Positions 19,522-29,156 are shown, counted from the first letter of the stretch. The stretch: DNA of 33,823 nt from Mesostigma viride (GCA_009746045.1 RPFO01001797.1:1-33823); one strand, 5' to 3'. Translations and numbers: made by a program. The notes: a model not told the origin generated them from the sequence alone.

Positions 19522-19896
19522 TGGCGAAAAATTGCACGTACTTACTCTTAAGAAAAGAACGCCCAATTTTTCGCCACCCTGCCACCCCTTGGCGCGGGTC
19601 ATAGGAGGTGTTTGTCAAGGTGTGACAAGGATGGCGAAAAATTGCACGTACTTACTCTTAAGAAAAGAACGCCCAATTTTTCGCCACCCTGCCACCCCTT
19701 GGCGCGGGTTATAGGAGGTGTTTGTCAAGGTGTGAGAGTGATGGCGAAAAATTGCACGTACTTACTCTTATATAAAGAACGCCCAATTTTTCGCCACCTT
19801 TCCCCACTGGCCGGCGCTGAGGTGGCGTGGGTTGTTGGATGTGGCGAAAAATTGCACGTACTTACTCTTAAGAAAAGACCGCCCAATTTTTCGCCA
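19522..19896. repeat. Array of four 55-bp hairpin units
   Basis: Each unit starts TGGCGAAAAATTG and ends CAATTTTTCGCCA, giving 13-bp perfect inverted arms, with a conserved loop GCACGTACTTACTCTTA and then AGAAAAGA. Units occupy 19522-19576, 19632-19686, 19742-19796 and 19842-19896, so the spacing is 110, 110 and 100 bases. Unit 3 has TATATAAAG where the others have TTAAGAAAAG. The linkers of units 1-3 are also repeated. The array lies between the convergent KilA-N gene and the primase-helicase gene, a place where a replication origin or a regulatory array is plausible. Confidence 0.85.
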
Positions 19897-19988
19897 TGGC
19901 CTCGCAGGGTGAGGGAGCCGGCGAGGGCCGCGCGGCGGGGTTTGACCGGAACCGGATCGACGTCTACTCGGTGATGAGGCGACACTGA
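19896..19988 (+). CDS. Short open frame starting at the last hairpin arm
   Basis: An ATG formed by the last base of hairpin unit 4 opens a 30-codon frame (MASQGEGAGEGRAAGF ... MRRH). It has GC-rich coding-like texture unlike the AT-rich surroundings. It could be the remnant of a gene whose upstream region was replaced by the array, or chance. Confidence 0.2.
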   Translation: MASQGEGAGEGRAAGFDRNRIDVYSVMRRH

Positions 19989-20048
19989 GCGCGACGTCTT
20001 GGAGGTTGTAAAACGTTTTTACAAAGAAATGCATGGCAGAAACAGGCT

Positions 20049-20054
20049 TTTATT
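20049..20054 (-). terminator. Polyadenylation signal for primase-helicase
   Basis: AATAAA on the minus strand occurs 14 bases beyond the stop codon at 20068, in a short AT-rich stretch. Confidence 0.5.
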
Positions 20055-20067
20055 AAAATATAAATTT

Positions 20068-23000
20068 TTACTTATCCGCTCCCTGCAGGAAAGGAGCGAT
20101 TTCATCCATCGACAGGCCAGACAACGACGTGATCGAATAATCCTTCTCATCGCCCCACCACGAGGGTTTATACCTATCAAGAAACGCGTGCATGTCCGCC
20201 TTCGAAATTTCCAAGTAACCACCGCCACGGCTGTTGCCCTTCGCCCCTTTGGCAGAAATTCCCAGAGTCGGGCTTAACAACCTGTTGACGAGCCCGCTAC
20301 ACTGTGCAAAAGACAAACTACCAGCCTCGCCTGCTCGCCGTTGGTATCCAAACGTTGAGCGCATGAACCAGGCCTTGTCGGCAATTTCGCTATCAATTTT
20401 ATTCCCTAGTGCAATCGTCTCGTCGCGCGTCAACTTCATTGTGAGATTGGACGGATCAGCCGTCGTGATGAAGTCGATGATAGGCGTCCCTTCTAGTAGC
20501 TTGAGCGTAATGGCCAGAGACTGTGCTAGTCCAAAACGAGAATACGCCTTCAAATCAAACAAGGACTCTGACTTCTGCAGAATCAACAGATTGTCTCTGA
20601 AATGCTCCTTGGTTCCTAGTCCCGTCAACTTTGAATATTGCCGAATGCCAGCGTACGCCTTCCTCCCCATCTCCTTGTCCAGAATTTGAGGGAGCTCGTC
20701 GTCGATGAGATCATACGGAATCATGTACAACCGGTGAACCAGTTCGTACACCGCCTTCAGACGCATTTCGTACGGTGAAAGTGGAACCGTGCCGCCGATT
20801 CTCCCCTCTAGATCCTTGTACTCCTCCTCGCTCATAAGCACCACCTCCCTGTCCTTGTCTGGATCTTCTAGTACCGGAAGCGGAGGGGCGTCGATGTCCC
20901 CCAACTCCTCCACTGCCGACACCTCCACGCCGTAGTCCTCCGTCAGTATCTTGATGAGATTTCCCTTGTAGTGGGACCTCGACACCGCGAGATCTTGCTG
21001 GTTCCGGCAGAAGAGACGGAACTTGGGGCAATTTCTGTCATAGATACGCGACTTGTCCGCGCTCCAGTCGCAGACTACGTCGGCGTTGTCGAACAGCAGC
21101 TGGATGAGCGCAGTGTCCCCCGCGATCATGTTCTCGACGATCGTGCCGTAGTCCGTTGGAGGCCTGTCAAGAAGCGAAGTCGTGTCTCGATAGAAGATGA
21201 CCATCTCTCCCTTGACTAAGTGGCGCACCCTGAAAATTTGCTGGAGGGTTGTCGTGTAGCTCGCGTAGTAGTCCCCGTTGATGAAGAGTCCCACCATGCT
21301 GTCGAACGTGTGCTCCGTGTAGCTGACTCCAACCGTGATCGTGGGGCTGAAGATCAAAAAGTCCAAGTCAGCCCACGCAGCATTCGCGCCAACCTCCAGA
21401 TCCTCCTTGCTCGTCAGACTAGTGTAGAGACGCCCGTTCTTGCGCTTGTCGATGAAGGGTTTGAGTGCCTCATACGCCATGGCGGCCTCTTTTTTGCCAG
21501 ACATTGGGCAGAAAATCCTCTCTCCGGCCTCTATCCTCCTCTCACACTCAGCGACAAAGCGGTCCACGCAGACCTTTCGCCAGTTCTTCTCTGAGGTCAC
21601 GTCCACCCATCGCAGAGTCCTGTTGGTAGGGCGCCTGAAGGTGTTGCAATCCACCTCCATAGTGTCCGCCGCGCGATAGGCCGCTATGAAATCGTAGACC
21701 TTTCGAGTAACAGTAGCGTCTAGCGCGATCACGACCTTGGACGTTTCGATGAGCCTGACGAATTTTCTCAACACCTCGCGACGGTTCTCCACGTAGCGCT
21801 GTGAAAGGGCGGTGAGGGTGTTGTAAATTTCGTCCAGGATGAGGAGGTCGAACGGTTGGTCCGTGAGGCGCAAGATGCTGTTCAGGACTATCAACACCCT
21901 GTCGTCAGAAATCATCCCCTTTGAGCCGCTGAGATAGTGACGAAAATTTGGGTCACTGTACAGGAGATGGAACGCGTTGCCTTCCCATACAATTGTCCTC
22001 CCACCCTCGCCCAGAGACTTGTAGTTGCGATCCTCCTCCTTTGATAGGCTAATGTTGGCAACGATGCAGCACACGCGAATACCTGGATCCCTCCTCACCG
22101 CCTCGTTGACGAGTTCACGAATCCTCTCAGATTTACCTGTCCCGCAGTTGGACTGGACGAGGAAGGTGCTCTTATGCGGTCCCCCAAATAGCGCATCCCA
22201 GCTGAATGGCTTGATTTTTTCGGACGAATACGTGTGAGTGAACGGCACTTGGTCAGATCCCGGTTGCTGCATCACGGGAGGTGCGATCTCGATCTTGCGA
22301 GCGTCTGGCGATTTCCTGTAGCAGTCATAAAAAACTTGTCCTGACGGGTATTGGAGCGTGAATGGGCCGTTCTTCTCGTGCACCTTGTTGCATATGAGGC
22401 AGATGTGATCGTCGCATTGCTGGTACTTCACCCTCACGAGCTTGACGTCTGGAGACAACTCAATGTAGCCGCACTCGAGATAGTCACACTCCGGAGCCAC
22501 CTTCTCCATCGCCGCGAGAGATGCAGAAACGTCAATGTCCTTGCCCGCCGCCTTCACCGTGCACTCGCGACGTCCGCGAACCCCTCTCCTCTTCAACGAT
22601 GCCGCCCAGTCCGGGGGCGCACTCACCAATACCCCGCCCGAGACGTCGTCCGGCGAGTAGATGTTGATGAGATGGTCGAGGAAGTCACTAGACGAGCCTT
22701 CACATGTGCGCAGAATTCCCAGAGGGTCAGTGTCCCCGAATTTGTGCATCCCGACGCATCGGAAAAGACTGTCTCTCCTGTAGACTGCTTCGTCATCACC
22801 GTGTCCATTTCACCGAAATAGTCAGCTGGGTGGCGGCAGATCTCGTCGAATTGCTCTTGACCGTTCACTTTGAACTTCAGCAGCTCGTGCGCGTCCTCGT
22901 GAACGGGAGATGACAGGTCGAAAGACGCGCGCTTGATGAAATCGGTGAGGCCGCTGTACCAAAACACTCTCGCGTCCAGGTCGGCAAGAACGAGACCGCG

Positions 23001-23428
23001 CACGACGATGTGGAAAGACGACTTGAACAAATCCTTCTTCATGCGAGACGCCGTGCTGACCTCGTAGCGAAAGTCCTTGGTTGCGATGTTCAGGACGACG
23101 CGGCAGTACTCGTCGTGAACACGGCGAAAGTGTCCCGGGTAATCGATGTTCGCCAGACGCTCGTCATCTGGGTCGACCTTGTCGTCAATGTCGACGTACG
23201 CCCACGACGGGTCGTCGGGTTGTATGACTTCGTCGAGCGTGCGGCGAACGGGATGAGCAGCACACTCCGCATAGATCCGCGAAAAGTCTGCGAGGTTGCC
23301 ATAATGCGCGTACTCGTTGGCGTCCTTCGTGTTATGCCACGCGCACAAATGAAGCGATGGCCGAGAGACACCCCGGCCTCTTTTGTGGGAGCCTTCTTGT
23401 AGCGCCATTGCGTGACGACCTTGTTCAT
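20068..23428 (-). CDS. Primase fused to UL9-like superfamily 2 helicase, frameshifted
   Basis: The coding path starts at ATG 23428 (or possibly 23551, just after AATATACTATC), shifts frame near 23345 and near 22745, then is open for 893 codons; about 1120 residues in total. The primase part shows the archaeo-eukaryotic primase pattern: AYVDIDDK (catalytic Asp pair), SSFHIVVRG (conserved His), and a C-terminal zinc-type element CDDHICLICNKVH ... C. The helicase part has Walker A QSNCGTGKS (residues 199-207 of the long segment), DEIY (306-309), LDAT (343-346), SPTITVGVSY (468-477) and LQQIFRVRH (502-510), an order that fits the herpesvirus UL9/origin-binding helicase group. It likely primes and unwinds the viral genome. 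No DNA polymerase gene is seen, so a host or off-window enzyme must complete replication. Confidence 0.8.
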
Positions 23429-23551
23429 GTCTCATGGGTGGCCTCGGGTGGTGGTGGAGTAGAGCCAGCCACGGAATGTCACGTCCTTTATACTCCCACG
23501 GTGCTTTCTAGAAGGTTCGACTGTGACGACACGACTCGGTTCAGACGACAT

Positions 23552-23723
23552 GATAGTATATTACTTGTTTAGAAAAAAAAATAATTCAGATTATAAAATG
23601 CCAAACCCTCGAACCTCGACCCTCGAGAAAAATGTTCCCATGGAACTTTTATATTCCCTGTATAATGCATGCAGTTTAGAATACCCTTTTCGACATTCAT
23701 GAAAATTTCCCACGGGAAACTAT
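23552..23723. other. AT-rich intergenic region upstream of primase-helicase
   Basis: No gene. It contains the 5' element AATATACTATC (minus strand, next to a possible start at 23551), an A-run and scattered inverted pairs such as TTTTCGACATTCATGAAAA. The recombinase gene ends at 23724. Confidence 0.4.
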
Positions 23724-24984
23724 CTACTTTTTCCTCGGCCTCAGCCGACGTCCGCCAGTCTCGCCACCCTGCCTCTCGTAAACGGCTCCTGTCAGTACGT
23801 CATGGCCCATCATGTCGCCAGCCCATTTACGTTTCTTAAATGAAGCGCCCTTCAGGAAACGAGTGATGTATGCTTGTCGCGTGGCGTCGATGCCTCCGTA
23901 AATCCGGTTGTAACGGGCGCTGTAGAGCTCGTGTTTGATCGGAATGCCAGGCTCTGATTCGAAAAGGAATTTCTGTCCAGCCTTAGCACGGGCATCAACG
24001 CTTTGATGAGCTTTCCGTACTTCTTCGGGATGACGACGTCATAAACTGGCATGCTGTGCTGCGTTTTGAAATTCTGGATGTAGAATCTCCTCTCGCTCGG
24101 GATGTAGCCGTTCTCGTGCGGTCCTAGCTCAGCGACCGAGTCGACGATGCGCATCTGGTCGTGATTGTAACGCGTCGGTGGTAGATCTTCACCCGAGAGA
24201 TAGATCAAGCCCATGAGCGCGGCGTCGGACGTGGGATCGGCTTCGTACTCTGCTTTGGCGATCTTCTGGAGCTGTTCGTACGTGTACCTCAGCGGCTTGT
24301 TCTCGGCACGGTCAAACCGTCTGTCCAGGTCACCAACCTTCAGCTCCCTGACGCGAGCAGTGTACGCGTCCGTAACGTGACTTGGGAGCCTCTTCTCGGG
24401 CGGCATCATTCGGTTCACGCCGTTGATGACCCCGAGGAGCTGCTTCTCATTCTCCCTCCAGGCGTCGTCCTTCGAGTGCTGGGTCTTGCGCTTGGGTTCT
24501 GATGTCTCGTGCACCACGCGAAGAACACGAGCTGTGTCGGCAAGGCAATCAACGGACTCGTACTGCGAGCACCCCAGTTTGTCGAGCAGGACCCGCATCC
24601 TGCCAATGTATCCCAAAGCGGTCTTGCGAGTCGCCCCGCGCTCCTTCGATGGCCTGCCACGCTCGTGCTGCTCTGGTCGCGCTTCCGCTGCGGCGACGGC
24701 CTCGTCGAAGGTCCAGTACCGCCCTCCTCCAGCTCGCGCAGGCGTTCCTCATGGTGCGGTGGCTCCGGCGAGGGTGGAGAGGTCGCCTGCAAGCCGATTT
24801 TTTCCGCGCACTCGGGGTTATTTGCGATCCATCGATCACTGGGATTCCAGACGCCCTTCTTGACCTTGCTTTTCGCCGAGATGCAGTTCGTCTGGTCGCG
24901 GGCGATTGCTCGCCTCTTCGCCTGGGCCCGTCGCCATTGCTCGCGACGCTCCTCTACGGTCACCGTCATCTGATGACTGAACAT
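23724..24984 (-). CDS. Tyrosine recombinase/integrase, frameshifted
   Basis: ATG 24984 (MFSHQMTVTVEERRE) lies 25 bases after a clear TATA box (GGTATAAAAAGCC). The path shifts near 24715 and near 23960, and stops at 23724; about 420 residues. The N-terminal third is basic and helical. The middle has a core-binding-like helical domain. The C-terminus carries the catalytic signature: GGIDATRQAYITRF (second Arg), then MMGHDVLTGAVYER with the H-x8-Y spacing of the nucleophile Tyr. A strand-Lys region (IQNFKTQHSMPVYDVV) precedes these. Enzymes of this type integrate or resolve circular DNA and occur in polinton-like viruses and virophages. It overlaps the 3' end of the upstream gene. Active only if the frame breaks are artefacts. 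Confidence 0.75.
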
Positions 24985-25330
24985 GAGACAATTTTTTGGC
25001 TCGAGGCTTTTTATACCCTACGGGGTGGATCCTTGGGCGCCCTCGAGGCCGTTTCGGTTCGTGTCGTTTTTCCGTTTTGGAGGGTGAGCGCCCACGTGGA
25101 CGCCTGCGATCGCCCACCAAGGCGAGGATGGCCAATCGGATTTCGGGGCTCATGTCGTGACAGGTGGACGGAATCGTGTCGTGGTGGCCTGCTTCTTGAA
25201 GGATCCTGACGACACGTTCTAGAGTTTTCTGCCCCAGTCGAGAACCCGAACAATATCGGAGGAGTGCTTGGGTGTCCAACACGTACTCCTTCTCGGCGCC
25301 TGCGTATCGTTTGATGGACGGAATATCCAT
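24836..25330 (-). CDS. Small basic protein with AT-hook-like motif
   Basis: ATG 25330 (MDIPSIKRYAGAEKEY) directly follows ATGATATACT. The first 75 residues form a helical domain (LDTQALLRYCSGSRLGQKTL, RVVRILQEAGHHDTI). A basic stretch with KRPRGRPRIHP follows, which fits an AT-hook core (RGRP). The open frame then overlaps the recombinase start by 148 bases, and the promoter TATA box for the recombinase lies inside it. The true end may be earlier if there is a frame error. A DNA-binding role is inferred. Confidence 0.5.
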   Translation of the reverse strand: MDIPSIKRYAGAEKEYVLDTQALLRYCSGSRLGQKTLERVVRILQEAGHHDTIPSTCHDMSPEIRLAILALVGDRRRPRGRSPSKTEKRHEPKRPRGRPRIHPVGYKKPRAKKLSHVQSSDDGDRRGASRAMATGPGEEASNRPRPDELHLGEKQGQEGRLESQ

Positions 25331-25352
25331 AGTATATCATGTTCAGAGAAAA

Positions 25353-26236
25353 TTATTTTATCGAGAGAAATGTATTGAAGTTTCGACGAAACATTTTTTT
25401 CGGGTCGCGCTGGTCGAAGTCGACAGCGAAGAAGTCGTGAGGATCGTCCTTGACGGCGTGGTCCCATAGCGCGAGAAACTCGTCCGGCGCCACAGCCCCC
25501 GCGCTCTCTTCCGCGATCTGTCGCGCGGCTCGATGGTCCTTCGTTCTGAACAGCGCAAGAAACGATATATTCGCTCGCACTGCTCGTGGTACGCCACCGC
25601 TTGTGTACGCCTGTGTCAGGAAAATCATGCTCGTGAGGAAGTGTCTGTGTTTGAACGCGAAAGCCGCAACAGCGTTTTTGCTAGAGCTCTGATAGAGGGC
25701 ACTGCCTTGCATGTCGTCTATCAGAATGAGCGACGAAGGAGGACCGTGCTCGAACCTTGTCGCAGGTTTATCCCAGTTCATTGCATCAAGGCGTAGGTAC
25801 ATGGAGAGGTCCATGAGTTCTGCGTTTTTTTCCCATCCACGTATTCGCGTTTGAACGTTTCCCACACCTTGAGATCGTCCTTGTACCTCTCGTATTCGTG
25901 GAGGTCAGACTTTATATGATCTATCATCCCATCGAATGCCAGGTTAGAGTAGACTTCCATCGTCATAGCTGGTTCCGGGAGCTCCTTGTATTTTGGCTCC
26001 GTGTGGGCACTCCCTGAAATGAGGTACAGCTTGTCGAATGAGTTGTTAGCAAAGTAAGCCTTCGCCATGTTGACTGCCGATGTAGTTTTCCCAGACCGTC
26101 GAGCTCCGCAGAAGTTTGCGATGAAATGAAGACTCGGCATATTCGGTGGAGCAGGACGCTGTGGGGCGTATCGTTGCTTGATGTCTTTGTTCTCAAGTGA
26201 ATGAATTCGTCGCTCTTCGATGATAGCCATTATCAT
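25353..26236 (-). CDS. A32/FtsK-HerA-type genome packaging ATPase, frameshifted
   Basis: ATG 26236 (MIMAIIEERRIH) starts the path; it is broken near 25828 at a run of seven T and ends at 25353, giving about 294 residues. Walker A is GARRSGKTTSAVNMAKAY (near residue 44), and Walker B is SSLILIDDMQGS. A sensor-like segment (HFLTSMIFLTQAYTSGGVP) follows, then an acidic C-terminal region. This size and order match the DNA packaging ATPase of polinton-like viruses, virophages and nucleocytoviruses, which pumps the genome into the capsid. It lies in the same strand block as the capsid gene. The break at a homopolymer suggests the gene is intact in the real genome. Confidence 0.8.
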
Positions 26237-26248
26237 TCTGAAGACATT

Positions 26249-26775
26249 TTAATCGTCCAGACTAGCAAGGAGAGACGCGCGGATGGCGGCCATGCGCATC
26301 TCGTATGGCGTCATCGCGACAGGTGGCGGTGGTGGAGGTGGGAGCTGTCGGGTCTTGATCGGGGGTGGCGGAGAGTCCGGCTCTGTCTCCTTGGGCTTTC
26401 GACCCCGTCTTGGTTTTGGCGTGTCGGCGGGGGTTGAGGCGACGAATCTTCAGCGAGAAGGCGTTCAATCCGCGATTTGTTGCGGGCTTCTTGCAGCTCG
26501 AGTTCGACTAGCCTTTGCCGCTGAATCTCCAATTCCTTTGCAAGGACCTTTCGTTTCGTTATCTCTGCCTCCTTTTCCTCGTTTCGTCTCTTCTCCCTCT
26601 CGGCTTTTGCGCGTTGCTGGTAAACCCTCATTTTGTCGCGAAGGGCTTTTTTCTGTTCATCATTCAGCGGTTGTCCCTTTCGAATTGTCTTGACCAGGTC
26701 AACCTGCTCTTCCCGCGTCTCGGCGAAGGTTTCGTCTTGGTAGCTCGTTGGGGTCTCTGAAGCCTCAGAGGCCAT
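26249..26775 (-). CDS. Charged coiled-coil protein with Pro-rich tail, frameshifted
   Basis: ATG 26775 follows AATATAAAC. Residues about 45-120 are a coiled coil (KMRVYQQRAKAEREKRRNEE, LEIQRQRLVELELQEARNK). A frame change near 26430 leads to a Pro-rich segment and a C-terminus ending MRMAAIRASLLASLDD at a stop at 26249, only 13 bases before the ATPase ATG. The tight spacing suggests one transcript or closely packed promoters. A scaffold or minor virion role would fit between capsid and ATPase, but no family is recognised. Confidence 0.5.
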
Positions 26776-26799
26776 GTTTATATTCTAGGTAGATAATAA
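26776..26799. promoter_or_regulatory. Divergent 24-bp promoter region
   Basis: TTTATATTCTAGGTAGATAATAA separates the minus-strand start at 26775 from the plus-strand ATG at 26800. It reads AATATAAAC toward the minus gene; TATAAAC is also found 13-19 bases before the capsid ATG (28662). Confidence 0.4.
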
Positions 26800-26976
26800 A
26801 TGGTCGTTCTAACAACATTGAGCAGACCGACCAATCTCGCCACCGGGTTAACGCTCGACCCTGAAATGGAGGAGCGTGTTTCTAACATCGAAACAGACAT
26901 AGATGGGCTTCAAGCTAGCGTTACGTTACTTCTTGGCACTTCACATCCATTCGATGAGTCACTCGTTGTCGATTGA
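26800..26976 (+). CDS. Small divergent ORF, possibly the start of a longer fibre-like gene
   Basis: A 58-codon frame from ATG 26800 (MVVLTTLSRPTNLATG) to TGA 26974. The end reads MEERVSNIETDIDGLQASVT, a short trimerising-helix-like segment of the kind seen at fibre protein N-termini. Coding-like texture (GSA..YHYPATF) persists in another frame to about 27110, so the true gene may be longer and broken. It is the only plus-strand gene in the right half. Confidence 0.4.
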   Translation: MVVLTTLSRPTNLATGLTLDPEMEERVSNIETDIDGLQASVTLLLGTSHPFDESLVVD

Positions 26977-27345
26977 GCCATCACGAAACGGGCATTCGAT
27001 TGGTGTAAGGTCCACTGTGAAAACCCACCGTTACCGAGGTACTGGAAACGGCGTCGTTTAATATAAAGAGCGCGGGCATATACCACTATCCAGCAACATT
27101 TGTATAGACTAATCGTCGTTATTTTTTTGGTTGGAGCGATACTTGAAGGTGGGGAGAGGGGCAATTGCTCGGTCTAGCTGCATTGTCATGGACAGACAGA
27201 ATCTGCCATTCAGGAATGTCAAAAATATAATAATCTAATCCTGTGAGACTGATGGTAGTGCTGTGGAATGATAGTGGGTTTGTGTTGACTGAAATGTGTT
27301 AGATCCAGTCGTTGTTCCTTTTTGTTTATACAGCGTAGGCGGTTA
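26977..27345. other. AT-rich stretch without a clear gene
   Basis: Apart from the possible continuation of the small plus-strand ORF (ETASFNIKSAGIYHYPATF near 27045-27105), no gene is supported. A/T-runs at 27121-27127 and 27350-27356 occur. Confidence 0.3.
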
Positions 27346-28662
27346 TTATATTTTTTTGAAGGTACTACTGGGCTGCCTGCCTGCCTTGCATGCAATGTCT
27401 CTAGCGTCGATTCGCGATCTTAAGATAAAAACATCCGCTCCTCTCGACTCGTGAGGCGTGTACCTATGAGTGCAGTGCTCACGAAGGTCAAGCCCGCTCA
27501 TGTACTCTGGACCGGCAACACGGCATATTAAGGTGACACGCCATCGTGAAGTTGTTGTTTAGCCACGTGGTAGGAGTCATTTGCCCTCCCGGGACACAGG
27601 ACAAAGACATCCCCTGGTCACCGAACGCGGACAACAGATATCCACGCTCGGTGCGTTCGTACGGTATCCAAGGCGCTAGGTTGGATTCCGTGATGTCGTA
27701 TGTAGGAATCATACCATCCGCGATGTGAATGAACATCGTATTGCCAGATGCGTTGGTCACGCACGCGCGGCAGCAACCTGAATTCGCCAGGAGTTTGCTT
27801 GGCGGACGCGGAAACAGCGACGCTTGATGGCATAGGAGTGCGAGTCCCGGCGGAACGTTTTGGGGACTGCCACGTCCGCCACTTGAAGGAGAGAGTTCCA
27901 CCCTCGGCAAGCCCTTGGACGAGAAAATTCTGGCCACGATATCTTCTTGGAACCTGTACGTGTCGATGCTAAAGTGGATGTGCTTCAGTTCGAAACCAAC
28001 CCCGTTCCTGCGTCAACGGCCACGATGCCACCAGCAGCAACTGCTTGCGCACGCTAGGAAGCATCACCCCTTCGTCCATGAGTGTGATTCGGATCTCGAT
28101 GGGGGGGAAGAGACTCAGATCCACGATCGAGGCCTCGCCACTCAGGATCCCAAAAAAGTGGTCAATGACGCCGTCCACTGCGGTGTTTGGGCCTTCACGT
28201 TGTTTCGTGAGGAGCGCCAAGCCGCCATCAGCAATGACGATGTTGTTATTTCTTCGACCAACCAGCGGGAGCCTGCGCCGAGATTGTACTCGGACACCGC
28301 CGTTGCACCTGAGAGCAGCGTATATGGAACAGCTGGGAGTAGTCGTTGATGCTGTCGACGTCTGAACCTGCCTTGCCAGTACCTCGAGGCGACCTGATGA
28401 TGGAGGACGTGTACGCGGGGAACTTTTGCGAACCCGCCGTGGTCGTGGGGTCCCCGGTGAAACATTGCGAAGGAGTGCAAGTCCCACGAAATCCCGGGAC
28501 GTGGGGAGCGCGACCGCGACCACAAGACCCTGTTTGATGCCGTCGCTTGCTGAGAGGGTCTGAGATGGACTTCGTTTGAGTCGTGTGCTGACCAGCGCCT
28601 TTCACGAGGTATTGCATGGACCTTGGGGACAGCGCGCGCAGTACCAGAATGTCCGAAGCCAT
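27346..28662 (-). CDS. Candidate double jelly-roll major capsid protein, several frame breaks
   Basis: ATG 28662 (MASDILVLRALSPRS) follows GTATAAACACAATCT. The minus-strand path to the stop at 27346 is about 438 residues after crossing several shifts (around 28270, 27970, 27880-27790 and 27525). Recognisable pieces, in order, fit double jelly-roll capsid proteins of polinton-like viruses: VDSINDYSQLF, then FFGILSGEASIVDLSLFPPI and IEIRITLMDEGVML, then IHFSIDTYRFQED, IADGMIPTYDI, NNNFTMACHL and PEYMSGLDLREHC. The length and position beside the packaging ATPase block also fit. No single motif is diagnostic, so this rests on pattern memory and context. If the breaks are real, this copy cannot make a capsid. 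Confidence 0.55.
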
Positions 28663-28671
28663 AGATTGTGT

Positions 28672-29061
28672 TTATACATTCGAATGAGATATTTTTAACT
28701 GAAGAAGCTGGCCCGAGTATGGATTTTTTACCTTCGCTCCATCAACCCGTTTTCGAGTGGACAAGGCGCTCAGACCAGTGTTTGCGACTGAGTACGGCTC
28801 CGAGCATGGTACTCTTCGCGATTCATGTTGGATGGGATGTGTCCGAGCGCGGAATCGACAATGCCCGCCGCTTGCTTTGCAAGCCCCGCTCCCGTCGCCA
28901 ATTTTTGAGAGACTTCGCCAGCGACGTTGCCACGGCTTTCTTGACAGCTGCACGATGGCCGCCCCGTCGGCCGACCCTCTTGATAGCGTTTGCCGGCAAA
29001 CTCTACCCCACGCGTCTAGCCACGTTTCCGCAATTTGCTCCAGAAATTTAACTTTTTTCAT
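28672..29061 (-). CDS. Small basic protein upstream of capsid gene
   Basis: ATG 29061 (MKKVKFLEQIAETWLDAWG) ends at a stop 10 bases before the capsid ATG. AGTACTATCGAGGAACG precedes the start. A frame change near 28945 gives a strongly basic segment (AVKKAVATSLAKSLKNWRRE). Small basic proteins beside capsid genes are common in this virus class and may be core or minor capsid components; that is inference. Confidence 0.4.
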   Translation of the reverse strand: MKKVKFLEQIAETWLDAWGRVCRQTLSRGSADGAAIVQLSRKPWQRRWRSLSKIGDGSGACKASGGHCRFRARTHPIQHESRRVPCSEPYSVANTGLSALSTRKRVDGAKVKNPYSGQLLQLKISHSNV

Positions 29062-29156
29062 CGTTCCTCGATAGTACTAGATGGCTGAGAAATTAAATCT
29101 GGTTTGTGGCTGGAACGGTCCTGTCAAGGGCCATATACTTCAAAACGCCCCGATCT

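Noticed and set aside
19493-19974. Open frames across the hairpin array on both strands
   Set aside because: They consist of the repeated hairpin units read in different frames; the DNA structure explains the pattern better than a protein.
20068-23428. A true herpesvirus origin
   Set aside because: Only the helicase resembles UL9; the capsid, ATPase, recombinase and other genes point to a polinton-like or nucleocytovirus-like virus.
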